DNA of 64,000 nt, from assembly GCF_000204055.1 (NCBI RefSeq), contig NW_006768787.1, positions 364,309 to 428,308 of the forward strand. The letters run 5' to 3'. Below, piece by piece: positions 1 through 11,279 of this stretch. This DNA comes from Melampsora larici-populina 98AG31 (taxonomy: Eukaryota; Basidiomycota; Pucciniomycetes; Pucciniales; Melampsoraceae). Position numbers and translations under genes: made by a program. Positions within the stretch are counted from its first letter, which is position 1, and each line of letters begins with the position of its first letter. The notes under the pieces are model-generated. The model was not told the origin of the DNA. It saw nothing but the letters and a program-made list of their open reading frames with translations, and searched no databases.

Positions 1-1339
1 TAACTGATATTCATACTTAACTGAACCAAAAGTGAATGGTTCAACTCCTCAACATAAGAACCGGCCTAAGCCATTATAGATCATCGAACAAATCTCTACC
101 CACCTGTCATGTCAAGGGAATATGTACCACAACAAACTGCTAAGGTGACATAAATATCTTTGATAGCTTCCACACTCTTGATGCACCAAAAACCAGAATC
201 AAACTGAACAAAGAATGTGTACATGAGAACCTGATCTTAATAAAAAACACTCACCACACCTTGGATCACATCAAAATTCTACCTTGAACTGTTTATTTTT
301 GTACCTTCAAGATATTGCAAAATTGTCAAGTCAAATTATAACACATTGGAAGAGCCTAGAGAGACAGCCAATATCTACCATAGCTTCCCATAGTCCCCGT
401 CCTGTTAAAATCTCAACAATCATTTCTTGTGTGAACATACCAGTTTTTAACCCATCCAAGAAGCTATATACTCAGTGAGGTTGTGGGACTTCATCAGAGT
501 CTTGGTGTTTTGTTGTTGTAGGCTCAGTCCTACAAGTTGACCAAGGTTTAGTTTTAAAGTTTTACAAACAATTCCAGGATCAAACTTCTGGGAATTAGCC
601 ATGAAGAGGACTTTTCAAGTGAGCTCTCCCTTTGAGTGCTGGTTGCAATGCATTTTGGGACATGCATCTTTCACTAAGTATATGTATATTCAATTTCCAT
701 TATATATCTCTCTCTGTGCACTTTTCAGATCACGTGAGTGTTTTTGTACATTTATGTATTAAATCAGCTTAAATCCCTAAGCTCCCCTTGAGACCTTTGC
801 CCAGCAGTTATTCTAGTATCAATGTGTTTCCTAAGTTCATACAAAGAATTTATGTCTAAGTAGCACATCAAGTCTGTTTCTAACCCTCTTATACTAGGAG
901 ACTCGGAGAGAGTTAGTGTGTGGTGGCCCTGGGGCCACAAACTGCTTGGCTAGGTTGGCTCTCTGCGTCTGCGTGGTGGGAGAAGGGGTGGGTGGGTGGT
1001 CAAAGAAAAATTAGTGTTTGTAAGGAAATTGATGTGATGTTTCCTTGCACGGTGAGTGTGGTGCAATGAGAAATTTATGGGACTTTACAGGTGTCGTTAT
1101 GCCTTTGAACACCTGTATGTACAATCACCGCCATTTACTTATGCTTACAGCGAGGGTTGACTACATGCAATATTCAGTGACCTGTGTCAGTGTGTATGTA
1201 CGCGACGGTTTTGAAAACCAGTGTGACCTCCATCATCAGTCAGACTCATCACTGCCTCCACGTTTACCTTTACGCATTCCTGGACGCTTGCGGCTTAGGT
1301 CGACTGCCTCGAGGTCTTGAACAGATCATAGCCGAGAAG
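1..1339. other. Intergenic, no gene recognised
   Basis: AT-rich sequence with only short open frames that resemble nothing I know. A G/T-rich stretch near 900-1010 precedes the RDH54 gene and could be part of its promoter, but no motif is decisive. Confidence 0.5.
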
Positions 1340-4300
1340 ATGCAACGCCAGAGGTTCCAAGACCGTCAATCCAAAGATGACACGCCTGTAGAAACCATAT
1401 ATTGCACGGTGCGCGACCTTCGAATCAATGGGGAAGGAGAATTGGAAACTCGTTACTGATGACAATCCGTCATTTGAATCGGCAGTGCATGTGGAGGAAA
1501 CCCCAAACGCGCAAGAACAAAACTTGGGATGGCGATGGAATATTGTACATTCGGGGCGCGAGTTGCGTCTTGAAATGTCGCGAAACAGGCCAAGAGTTGG
1601 CATTGATCTGCTTGCCTTTGTGATCAACCTGTTGATCAATGCGTTCTTTTTATACAAAAAATAATCAGGCTCTCTTCTGGTTCCTTGGCGTCGGGATGGG
1701 TAGCAGAGCCTGGAAAAGAATTCTCCGTCGGTGGAAAAGATATTGAGGTTTTTTGATTTATCTGCTTTGTCAGTCTTCTTGGTGACTCATGAGCTAGTCG
1801 AGCCGTAGATCGACGAAGTCTTGACTCGAGAGCAAATCGAACGTGAACTCAGCTCGACTGCTGCAGAACCTACTAGACCGCTGGGTGGGCATCCTCTGTT
1901 GACTTATCAGTCTCCCTGTCGCAAGTCGCTCAAGAAGCAACGTTTTTTTTATTTGGCCCCAATAGAGGCCATTGTCACCTACCCAAAACCCGCAAAAACA
2001 TTCAAACCTCCAATGATGACCGCCTCCCGGCCGCGGAATACTCCCACCGCAAGCATGTACCTGCAGAAAATCGCAACAAAGCCTTTGGTTAATCGGCCCT
2101 TCTGTCCCCCTTCTCGAGCAGAGACCAGCACACAGGCAGAAGACAACCAAGAGACCGAACCTACAGAAAATCTAGCGGTGTCCTCTACGTACCTAGCGAG
2201 TAAGAAGCGGCGTCGGTCTGACACCAATCTTACTGAAGCCCAACCCATAACAAATACCGATCAACTCGAGTTGAAGGACCATACTGGACCTTTGTATTTT
2301 GTGTGTCTCTACCGCAAGATGCAAGGTATGCATTCAAGCAAAACCAGTACTTGGGGGGACGACGGCTTTCTGGTCTTATACCCTTCCTCATCCGGCTGCA
2401 TGGCTGTCTTGAAGGACTCGGTCAAAGGCAAGACACTTGGGAGTATGATGCTTGGATTGCAGGCGGAAGTCCGATCCGGTGTGCAGCTCAAGGTTGGAGG
2501 TAGACAGCTGGAAATTCAAAGACAGGCCGATGCGGGCGAGATCGAATTTCTAGAGTCTGGCCAAACTCGCGAGGACGAATCTGGCTGGAGCGACATTGTC
2601 AAGAAAGATGGTCGGTCATTTGGCGTTCTGAATGTGCAAAAAACCGAATCCTGATCAAAGCCACGAGCTCGTTTAGATACCGTCTCACCTTTCATCACCC
2701 CGTTGCATTCAACAGGAAATTCTCTCCCTAAGAAGACTTTCAAGCCACGATTTGATGTGAGTGCATGCAAGAATTATACGTATATGCATCATTTGAGTGC
2801 TGTCTTTGTCAACTGATATGACGGTTACAATGGTGACGTGAACAATCAATCACAAAGCCAAACGTACCTGGAGCAGTAGTGCTTCCAAGACTGATGCTGG
2901 CTGGTTGAATAGACTAAATCCCAAGTTGGGTTCACATCATCTGTGTCTATTTCAATACTTTGAGCTGATGAAGATGTTTAGAGATATCCCAGTCGTTGAT
3001 GTGGTAGTTGACCCGCTCATATCGCGCTTTCTACGCCCTCATCAAGTCGAGTGAGGCCATTTTGATCTCGAGGGTAGCTATTTCTTTACCGACGCTGACT
3101 ATGGCTATCGGACCAATCTCAAACTAGCGGTGTGAAGTTCATGTACGAGGTAGGATGTCCAATCCCACTGATCTCTACTGCTCAGCTATGCTGACCAGAT
3201 TTATGGTTCAGTGCACAATGGGTATGCGTGGACACGAAGCTCAAGGATGTATATTGGCAGACGAGGTGCAGTAGTTGCCTCATCTCTCTGTTTGTAAGCT
3301 ATATTGACGTATTGATCTGTTTAGATGGGATTGGGAAAAAGTATACAAGCTATCGCGTTATTATGGACTTTGCTACGTGGGTTGCGATTTTTTTGGCCCT
3401 ACGTCGACCTTGCACCCGTCCTGATGACTTATACGCATTCAGGTCAAAATCCCCTCGGGGGACAAGGGCCCGTGATACAACGAGCGATGATAGTGTGTCC
3501 GGTGACTCTTGTCAAGGTCTGTCTTTGAGTCTCGCCACGCATACTCGGGTTTTACTCTCCTCATCTTTAAATGTCAATTTCGGATACCCACCTCAGAACT
3601 GGGCCAGAGAGATGAACAAATGGCTTGGTCGTAGTCGGCTCAATATGTTTGTTGCCGATGGTAAAAGTAACATCAAGCACGTCAGTTTTGTTTCCCTCGA
3701 CCGCAATGACTTCATTTTATCTAATCCGCGATGCCTCAGTTCACTTCAAGCCCTTATTACAACATCATCATCATCGGCTACGAAAGGTTGAGAACATTGA
3801 GTCAGGAGATCAATGTCTGTACCGCGAAAATCTTCGTTTACGTCTCATCAAGCTATTTGCTACTGATATCACTCTGAATATACAACCTCTAGGCTGTATA
3901 TCCCCCGATAGGTTTGATCATTGCTGACGAAGGCCATCGACTCAAATCGATTGAAGCCAAAACTACACAAGCCTTACGAACATTGAAAACCCATCGCCGG
4001 GTTGTTTTGTCTGGTACACCTATCCAAAATAATTTGAATGAATATTACGCAATGGTCGATTTTGTCAACCCTGGTATCCTTTCTGATTTTCAAACGTTCA
4101 AGAAAAAGTTTGAGCAGCCTATTGCGAAGAGTCGCGAGCCCGGTTCAACCCCATCCCAAAAAGCATTGGGCCGATCAAGGGCTGACGAATTGGCTGAATT
4201 GAGCGATAGTTATGTCTTGCGGAGGGGTTCCGATGTGATTGCTCACCACCTTCCGCCTCGACATGATTATTGCTTGTTCATAGACTTGGCGGCCGCTCAA

Positions 4301-5979
4301 AAGAAAATTTATGCGGCCACATTGGCATCTCCGGAAATCCGGGCAGTTTTCTCTGGAGAGAGTAGTCAGCAGCTTGTGTTGATCAACACGCTGAAGAAGC
4401 TTTGCAATGTATGCAGGCGTTTTCATCATAAATGGGCTACAGCTTATGTGACTTGTATTTCTCCAGTCTGCCGGGTTACTCATAAATGAGACTTCAATTC
4501 AAAACTTGGCGAAAAATGCTTCTACCTTGTTTCCGGCATGGGTCACACGCAATGACATCAAACTATCAGGTACAGTTTCAAAATACCAAATACTCAAAAC
4601 ATCTATTGACTCCCGATACTCCTCAATTTCTGGTATACTACATCAGGGAAAATGATCGCCTTGGCAAGCTTTCTCAAAATTCTACACGCAAAGACCGATG
4701 AGAAAATTATCTTAGGTCAATTTTTTGCGTCTTAAAGGTGTCTGATGATTGATACTGATACAGAGTCACTAACTCTAGTTTCGAATTTCACGTCGACCCT
4801 CGATGTGATTGAAGCACACTGTCGATCGCAAAATTATTCTCTTTGTCGGTTGGATGGGTGAGTGGTTAATCAGTCATAGCTCATACAACAATATCCACTA
4901 ATGGTGCAATGGTCACGCCTGTGCAGAAAGACACCCCAAACCAAGAGGGACGACATTGTACAGACTTTCAATCGTATGACGGCACGGTCTCAATTTGTCT
5001 TTTTGTTGAGCAGCAAATCTGGAGGGGTAGGACTGAATTTGATCGGGGCATCACGCTTAATACTTTTTGATAGCGATTGGTAAATTCTGGTCCGCTTGTT
5101 ATTACGCTGTCGTCTTTTTGACATGCGATCTTTGTAACGTAGGAACCCCGCAACCGATTTGCAGGCAATGGCTCGGATTTGGAGACAAGGGCAGAAGAAG
5201 GCTTGTCATATCTATCGTTTCCTTGCAACTGGTACCATTGATGAGTGTATCTTCCAGCGACAAGTTACAAAAACTGGGTAAGCCAGATGAAAGCGGTATG
5301 CAAAAACCTTTGGTGTCTAGCTACTAATGAATCAACATTTGCATGGACAATAAATCGTCTTATTTATCCTAAAGTCTCGCTACAGATCTAATTAAAGATG
5401 CCGGTGTGAGCCGCGAAGTTCTTGATCGGGGGAATACCTTCACTTCGGACGAATTGAAGCGATTATTTGAACTTCACACTGGAACTCCTTGCCATACGCA
5501 CGACTTATTGGGATGTAGATGCTTCGAGACCAAAGCAAGCGACGAAGTAGCCGAAGACGCTGTCGGTCAAGAAAGTGATACAGATTCCCTTCCTGAGGCC
5601 TCACAATTGTTTCAGCTTGCCACGCAATACAAGCCATCAAATGTTCAAAAAGTATGTTGGAAAGATTCGATTTCACTCGCGTCGATGTGTTGAATATGTT
5701 TTGTAATCATTCTGACGACAGGAACCCAAAAAACTGGCCGAGTTGGAGACGTGGGATCATATTAATACCTCCTTGAGTGATTCACTTGAGGAACTAAATG
5801 ATAGCATATTGTATGACACCATAGTGGATCTCAAATCCCAACTGCTCGAGTCAGATGATGAGGAAGATTCACATGAACATGTCGCGACCACGAAGGGTGG
5901 GGAGATTGTAAGTGATCTGATATTTAGATTTTTGGGAAATTGATTATCTCGTTGACAGTACCTTCTTTCGGTACCTTGA
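1340..5979 (+). CDS. RDH54: Rdh54/Tid1/Rad54B-like Swi2/Snf2 dsDNA translocase, 21 exons
   Basis: Nuclear ATPase of homologous recombination that works with Rad51/Dmc1. My joined exons are 1340-1408, 1486-1619, 1669-1747, 1809-2610, 2677-2756, 2965-3050, 3128-3149, 3212-3265, 3325-3376, 3443-3516, 3597-3680, 3740-3814, 3893-4408, 4467-4569, 4647-4715, 4779-4857, 4927-5079, 5143-5277, 5375-5651, 5722-5907 and 5959-5979, giving 1,049 aa. Motif I is ADEMGLGKS, split by an intron. Motif II is ADEGH, followed by [14 protein letters not shown]. The C-terminal helicase lobe carries [20 protein letters not shown] and ARIWRQGQ. The C-terminus (THDLLGCRC, then a GEI tail) is Rdh54-like rather than Rad54-like. 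The N-terminus holds two copies of the Rad54B/ZGRF1-type '[14 protein letters not shown]' module. The start at 1340 is the least certain point; an upstream in-frame start at 1184 is possible. Confidence 0.9.
1399..1840 (+). other. First DUF2439-like module of RDH54
   Basis: Exons 1-4 encode [19 protein letters not shown], then a [12 protein letters not shown] strand. This is the pattern of the N-terminal module of yeast Rdh54 and human RAD54B. It occupies about residues 20-105 of the protein. Confidence 0.75.
2280..2570 (+). other. Second DUF2439-like module of RDH54
   Basis: Within exon 4 the same pattern recurs: [20 protein letters not shown], then [12 protein letters not shown], then [10 protein letters not shown]. 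It lies about residues 250-340. A lysine/arginine-rich stretch (KKRRR) lies between the two modules and could be a nuclear localisation signal. Confidence 0.7.
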
Positions 5980-7127
5980 TTAAAAGACATTTGTTTTCCA
6001 TAAAACTAATACGATCTTAGGTAGTACAGAGAATTCAGATGTCGAAGTACAGGGTGTATAGTTATGTGAAGTGATTGTTATTTTATTATGTGTTGTCATG
6101 TTTGTATTTTATGCATTTATCCGATTGAAGTGTGTTATCTCAATGTTTTTTCAAACATGCATGTGGGATGATGTATTTGTTGTCATCATTGTGGCGATTT
6201 TTCTATTCCGGGTTTACGATCCTAACGTGCCACGAATTCGGTAGCCAATGGACATTAACAATTCCTTCGTATTGATCAGAGATGAGGTGGTGCCTCACGT
6301 TGTTTTACTTGACGTATCATCGCCACCCTCTGCAACATCGTGCCCGGATTGATGGTTTTCTCAAGAGGTGGAAAGTGGACAAGACTAGTTTCCACAATTT
6401 GCGAAAAATTGCTGATATATTCGGTCGCATGCTTCTCAGGCACGCTGAAATAGTCGAAGTGAAGCCGAGCCTCAAGATACTGGAACCTTGTTATGAGAGG
6501 GAAGCAAATCCATCTCTAAACTTGAACCCCCTGACTTTTTTTATCTGTCTATAATTTCGTTATTTGTCTGAGCTTTGTATTGGTTAGCTCATTGACAGTG
6601 CATCACACGTCGGAAGATTTCGAAATAAAGCAAAACTGTCATAACAGAGTGGATATCAATAGTGTGACATTGCGATCAGTCAGAATTGAAGCATTTGATG
6701 GCCATTCAAAAAGTTGAAGATCAAGTCTAATCTCAGCGTAAAGGAGACGCACATCGATTTGATAGTTTTGTAATAAGTTTTTTATGTATCAGCATATGGA
6801 CTTTGACTAAGATACAAAAAAAGGTATGAACTAATCCATTAAAGGAGACACAAATCATGAAAAAAGAAGGTTAAGAAAATGATAACTTAGTGTCCTAAAC
6901 TAATTGAAATCGGAAGAAAAAGCTGAAAAATAGAATGGAAATGAAAAGTGGTTGAAATGATTGAGTATGAAACGATGGAAATATACAACGGGTTTTCAAA
7001 AAAAGTGCAAAAAACAATCCACCAGAACTCTTTACACTACCAAACGCCGGTATCGCTTCTACGTTGCCTAACATAACCCCACGACCCAATGATTGGAATG
7101 CAGACCAACGAATCACTTCAAAGAGAC
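5980..7127. other. Intergenic between RDH54 and the HypX-like gene
   Basis: RDH54 (+) and the HypX-like gene (-) converge here, so both 3' UTRs should lie in this 1.15 kb. A 90-codon open frame at 6282-6554 (+), rich in basic residues (FLKRWKVDKTSFHNLRK), matches no family I recognise; it may be chance or an eroded gene. Confidence 0.5.
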
Positions 7128-10058
7128 CTATTGAGGAGCTTCAATAGCATTATAGTAGCACGCCATTTGATGAGTAGTGGGTGCCAATTCAGCCTTAGTC
7201 GGACTCAATGATAATCTTGCCGCGGATGTGGCCTTGGAAATAGAGGAAGGTTTAGGCGTCGACAAAACTCGGATTCGGATTCGATTCTTCTCAACTTTGG
7301 GGTTCAGCACTGCCTTGATACGGGAGATCACATGGCTAAATCCGTTTCGATGCGATTCCTCCTCGTCAGATAAGTTCATGGGCGTGACTTCAGTTGAGGG
7401 GAACGTAGGAGGAGGAGTTTGTGCAAATGTAGTTTGAGTGACCATACGAAGAGGCGGTGGAGATAGCAATTGAATTTCCCCAAATGGTGCGGGGATTTGT
7501 AAAGCCTCGTGAACCTCCTCTTTTGTGAGAGGTGTAGGATAGGCAAAATAATTGATATGCTCCTCTGGATCCATCTTCAAAGGAGAATGCCAACCCGAAA
7601 ATCGTCGATGGAGTGCAAACCGTAAGGGAGTTGATTGAGCTGCACCCTTGCCAGTGAAAGTCGCCACACATGCATGATATCGTGGATCGGTGAAGTTGTA
7701 TTTCATAAAGTCCAACTCTTGACGTCTATACTCAGCTAATGGCTGAGGAAGTCGCTGAAACCAAGCTTCTTTTCTTCGAGGGACGGCTTCGGCATTGTTA
7801 ACTGTAGCAGCACGTCCACAGACAGAACGAGTCCATGGAGCGCCGGCCACAGCCTCATTCGCGGGAGCAGATAGAGTGGCTGCCACGGCGTCTTGAATGT
7901 CCTCAACGAGACTAGGGGAGTTGGAGATGACTCGGTCGACCAATCCAAGGCGCTGGGCACCCATCGCGCTCATCGGAAGCATGCCGCGTAGAAACTCTCG
8001 AGCATTGTGTTCACCAGCGCGGCTATACCAAGTGAGAGTGTGGTATTCCGAACCGTATAGACCGACAGCGCGCTATCACACAAAGAATGATCGCATCAGA
8101 ATAAACGTAATATCAAAAAGAAGCGGAAGAAACGCGACTTACATAGTGAGGATTGATGACAACCGAGTCCACCGCGAAAACAAAATCACAGCATGTTGCC
8201 AACGCAAAACCACCTGTGCAAAAGTTGAATCAATGAGCAATTGAAGGCACTGAAGCGAAGAAACTACACTAACCAGCAGCGGCATTTCCTCTAATGGCAG
8301 CAAACGTTACAATCTTGCTTTGTTCCATGACAGCCTGTACACAATCGTTGATGGCGTTGATGTTCCTCCAACTTTCCGCAGTGACATCAGTAGAGCAAAC
8401 ACCCAAGTGGATCCCGTTATTCCAATATCCACCTCCCATGAGAACAAGAGCTTTGACCTCATTTACGGGGTCAATAGCCTCCTTGATGGCCATCAACAGC
8501 ATTTCACACTGATGAGTTGACGCCGCGCCATTGTAGAAGCTTAAGGATGTGAAAAAATGAGAAAAGAAATTGAGCATGCGAGTCAAATAAAAAGCGCATG
8601 TTCACACAGAATGAAAGACATACTCAGAGTAAACAAATGCCGTCTTAAAGTCCCCTTGAAGAGTCACATACTCGATCCATGTCTCTTGAAGCGTACCCGG
8701 AACCTTTGAAAAGCCTTCAAGGTTCCAAACCGGAATCGAATCGAGATTGAGCTGTTCAACCAACTCAGGAATGGAACGGAGACATAACATAGCAGGAAGC
8801 TTGGCCGGAAGAAGTGTCTCAGTCTTTGACTTCAAGCGTCGTAGGTGAGTTATCCAGACACCCTTATTATCAGCCGTACGAACAAGAACGGCAGAGGCAC
8901 GTTGAGCAACGATAGCACCGGGTGGACCAGCTGGTAATGAACCAGACTCTTCAATCGTACCACCGTACAAATAAAGACTACGATCGCCAAAGAGTTTCAT
9001 TTGGACACCTGGCTGAGAGTCAGATGCTCGAAGACGGCGAGCGACATAGGCTGCATCATGGATAGCCGTATTCCATGCCCGTTCGGTAGGCTTGAGTAAA
9101 GGTCGAGTTCGAGTGCGCCCTCCGAGGAAAATCTGCCCAAGGGTCACGCAAGATGTAGCCCATGAAGGCTCGGCCGATAGGTTACAAGTGATTGAGCTGG
9201 GGGAGCCGGCAACTGATACGATCCGTTCGATGGCTTTTAAACACGCTCCAACAGCTGCCTGCGTCACTGGGCCTCGATAAAGACTCGCCTTGGTGAGGGC
9301 GCGAGGGCCATCTAGTGAGATGGGGAACTGATCCCATGCCCATACTGGTCCGGCATCGAACTGTGACAATCGGAAGGTAGGTCAATTAGGCGGTTTCTGC
9401 TCTAGATTGAATGGAAACGACAGAAAGTGAAAGTCGACTGACCTCTTCAATGGCTTGAAGGACAGTCACCCCCCAGTGAGAACGACCTCGGCCACTTTCT
9501 ACGTAGGCGTTCTCGGAAATTTGAGCCAAGGCTTTGACAGAATCAGGCTCAACACCGTCATCTCCTAAGAGAACCCAGTCAATGGCAGAAGGCCCAGCAT
9601 CACCAGGAGGGCCCGGCTGAGATGATGTCCGAAAGCGGGAGTCAGTTTATAGAGACCGGAAGTGGGAATCCTTGGAGATCCGATCTGAGAATCACGATCG
9701 AGAAATGTGGGGCGGAACTCACATGAACAATCAAGGTAAGATATCTATCGTAGATCTCAGCCGGTACCTTTTTCGTCAAGAATGGACAAATGATCAAGTC
9801 AGGCTGAATATAAAAGAACACGTAAAAAGGTCATCAGCAAAGGTAAAGGTTCCAATACCGAGTTGACAGCGAAGAAGACAAATGTCTACTTACAGCGGCT
9901 AGCTCGGAAGCTTGAATCATGAGTTCTGGGGATATAGCAAGTTCAACTGCGACATGATGTCCCCTCTCTTGAAGCACGAGAGATAAGCGTTGAGATAAAC
10001 TATTGTGGGCGGTGCAAAGAAAGAGTATCTTCATAGCAGGTATCGATCGTTCAGACAT
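7128..10058 (-). CDS. HypX/HoxX-like protein: formyltransferase plus enoyl-CoA hydratase/isomerase fusion, 7 exons
   Basis: Exons 10058-9894, 9803-9723, 9616-9443, 9360-8624, 8539-8274, 8213-8143 and 8072-7128 join to 812 aa. Residues 1 to about 330 look like a formyl-THF-dependent formyltransferase: start MKILFLCTAHNSLSQRL, substrate-loop signature HPGPPGDAGPSAIDW. From about residue 386 (DFYNGA) to 600 is a crotonase fold: GGGYWNNGIHLG, then GNAAAGGFALATCCDFVFA, then NPHYRAVGLYGSEYHTL. Bacterial HypX uses these two domains to make CO from a formyl group for NiFe-hydrogenase maturation. The last ~130 residues are a low-complexity Pro/Ser/Thr extension absent from bacterial HypX. The role in a fungus is unknown; no hydrogenase gene is in the window. 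M1 at 10058 or M9 (10034) are both possible starts. Confidence 0.85.
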
Positions 10059-10680
10059 GTTTGTTATTCAAAAGAGAACAAGAGATGAAAAATGCGATAA
10101 GAGTGGAGGCAATGCAGAAGGAAAGGGTAAAACGCGCGTGTCCAAAAAGTGGAATGAAATGATTGATGATAAAGGTCGTATTAGTGGGTCTCTTGACTCA
10201 AAGTGATTTGATTGAAAGTTGGGTGATGATAGGTATGTGGTATGAAAAAGTTCGAGATGCTGAAGGAATAAAAACGTGATCAAGGCGGATTGAGACGCAG
10301 TATTTATAGTTGTTTGTCTTTTGAACTTCACCTTGGACGACTTGAGCAGGATAGGTTGAACAGGGCGGACCAGGTTCCTGAGCTCTCAGGAAAGGTATGG
10401 AAGGGTGTTCCCCGGCGGAGCGGAGCAGGACGAAAGAGGATAGCGCGTCTGTTTAGTGCCGTCTGATGGAGCTAGTCGAATAGAGCCCAAGCAAAACAAA
10501 CAAATCAGGTGTTGAATTCAAAAAAAGTCAACCAAACCGCAAAAACTGATGGCGTCAGGCACAGTGGGGAGGGGAATATATGCTGATGCGGAAAAAAAAT
10601 TTATGGGGATTCTTCATCAACACCAAGCTTTTTGATAAACCAAGGAACAGGAAATCGTACATCACTCAAACTTTCGCTGG
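10059..10680. promoter_or_regulatory. Upstream region of the HypX-like gene
   Basis: About 600 bp upstream of the minus-strand gene. A run on the minus strand ending near 10300 reads TATAAATAC, a plausible TATA-like element about 250 bp from the start codon. No other control site is evident. Confidence 0.3.
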
Positions 10681-10869
10681 TCAATTCTGACGGCTCTGGA
10701 GACTTTCGAGGTTGTGGAAATCCGAAATCTGGCCGGCGGCAGAGAAGTGCGATTGTAGAAGCATGATAACGCAGTTGTTCATTTTACCTTTGATAATTGA
10801 ACAACCTGTAGCATTTCCCTGATTTGATCGATTCCGCGGCCACAAGAACATTCCGATCTTTCCCATTCT

Positions 10870-11241
10870 TTGGGATCAATGAAGTCATTCATGATGAGCA
10901 AAGGTCTGTGCCTGTTGGTGGGGCTTTCTGATTGCTTTGCCTCATACATTGAGACATGCCTTCCAGATACAAGTCTGGAGAGCGGGTATGATGCATCGTG
11001 GGCAGCTTTTTGTACCAACCTGGATCTCCCGTCCCATTTTCATCTTACATGGGTCGACCCAGACCCAAGGCTCACTAATATTGAGATGATCGCTTCTCAG
11101 GACATGCAGCAAGGAGCAATCACAGTTGAGTCGTTGAACTTTAAAAGCTTTAGGGCTTGTTCAGTAGCGTTTATTTTATGCTCGGGTTTTGACGAGGCAC
11201 GAGGAATAGCCCTCGTCCATGTAGCACGAAACCCAAGATGA
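10870..11241 (+). other. Unassigned open frame (123 codons)
   Basis: Open frame beginning MGSMKSFMMSKGLCLLVGL. The opposite strand over 10779-11018 is also open. I see no domain, no convincing splice partners and no secretion signal, so I do not call it a gene. It could be a relic or part of a multi-exon gene. Confidence 0.2.
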
Positions 11242-11279
11242 ATCATGATCAAGTACCACGTAATATTAGTAAGATGCAA

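Noticed and set aside
1340..5979. RDH54 as a pseudogene because of many frame breaks
   Set aside because: All breaks coincide with GT..AG introns, and the 21 exons join to one open frame with all helicase motifs.
6282..6554. 90-codon frame as a small gene
   Set aside because: No family resemblance, no splice partners; kept only as a note in the intergenic entry.
7128..10058. Bacterial contamination or recent transfer of HypX
   Set aside because: Seven exons with standard fungal introns and a fungal tail argue for a long-resident nuclear gene.
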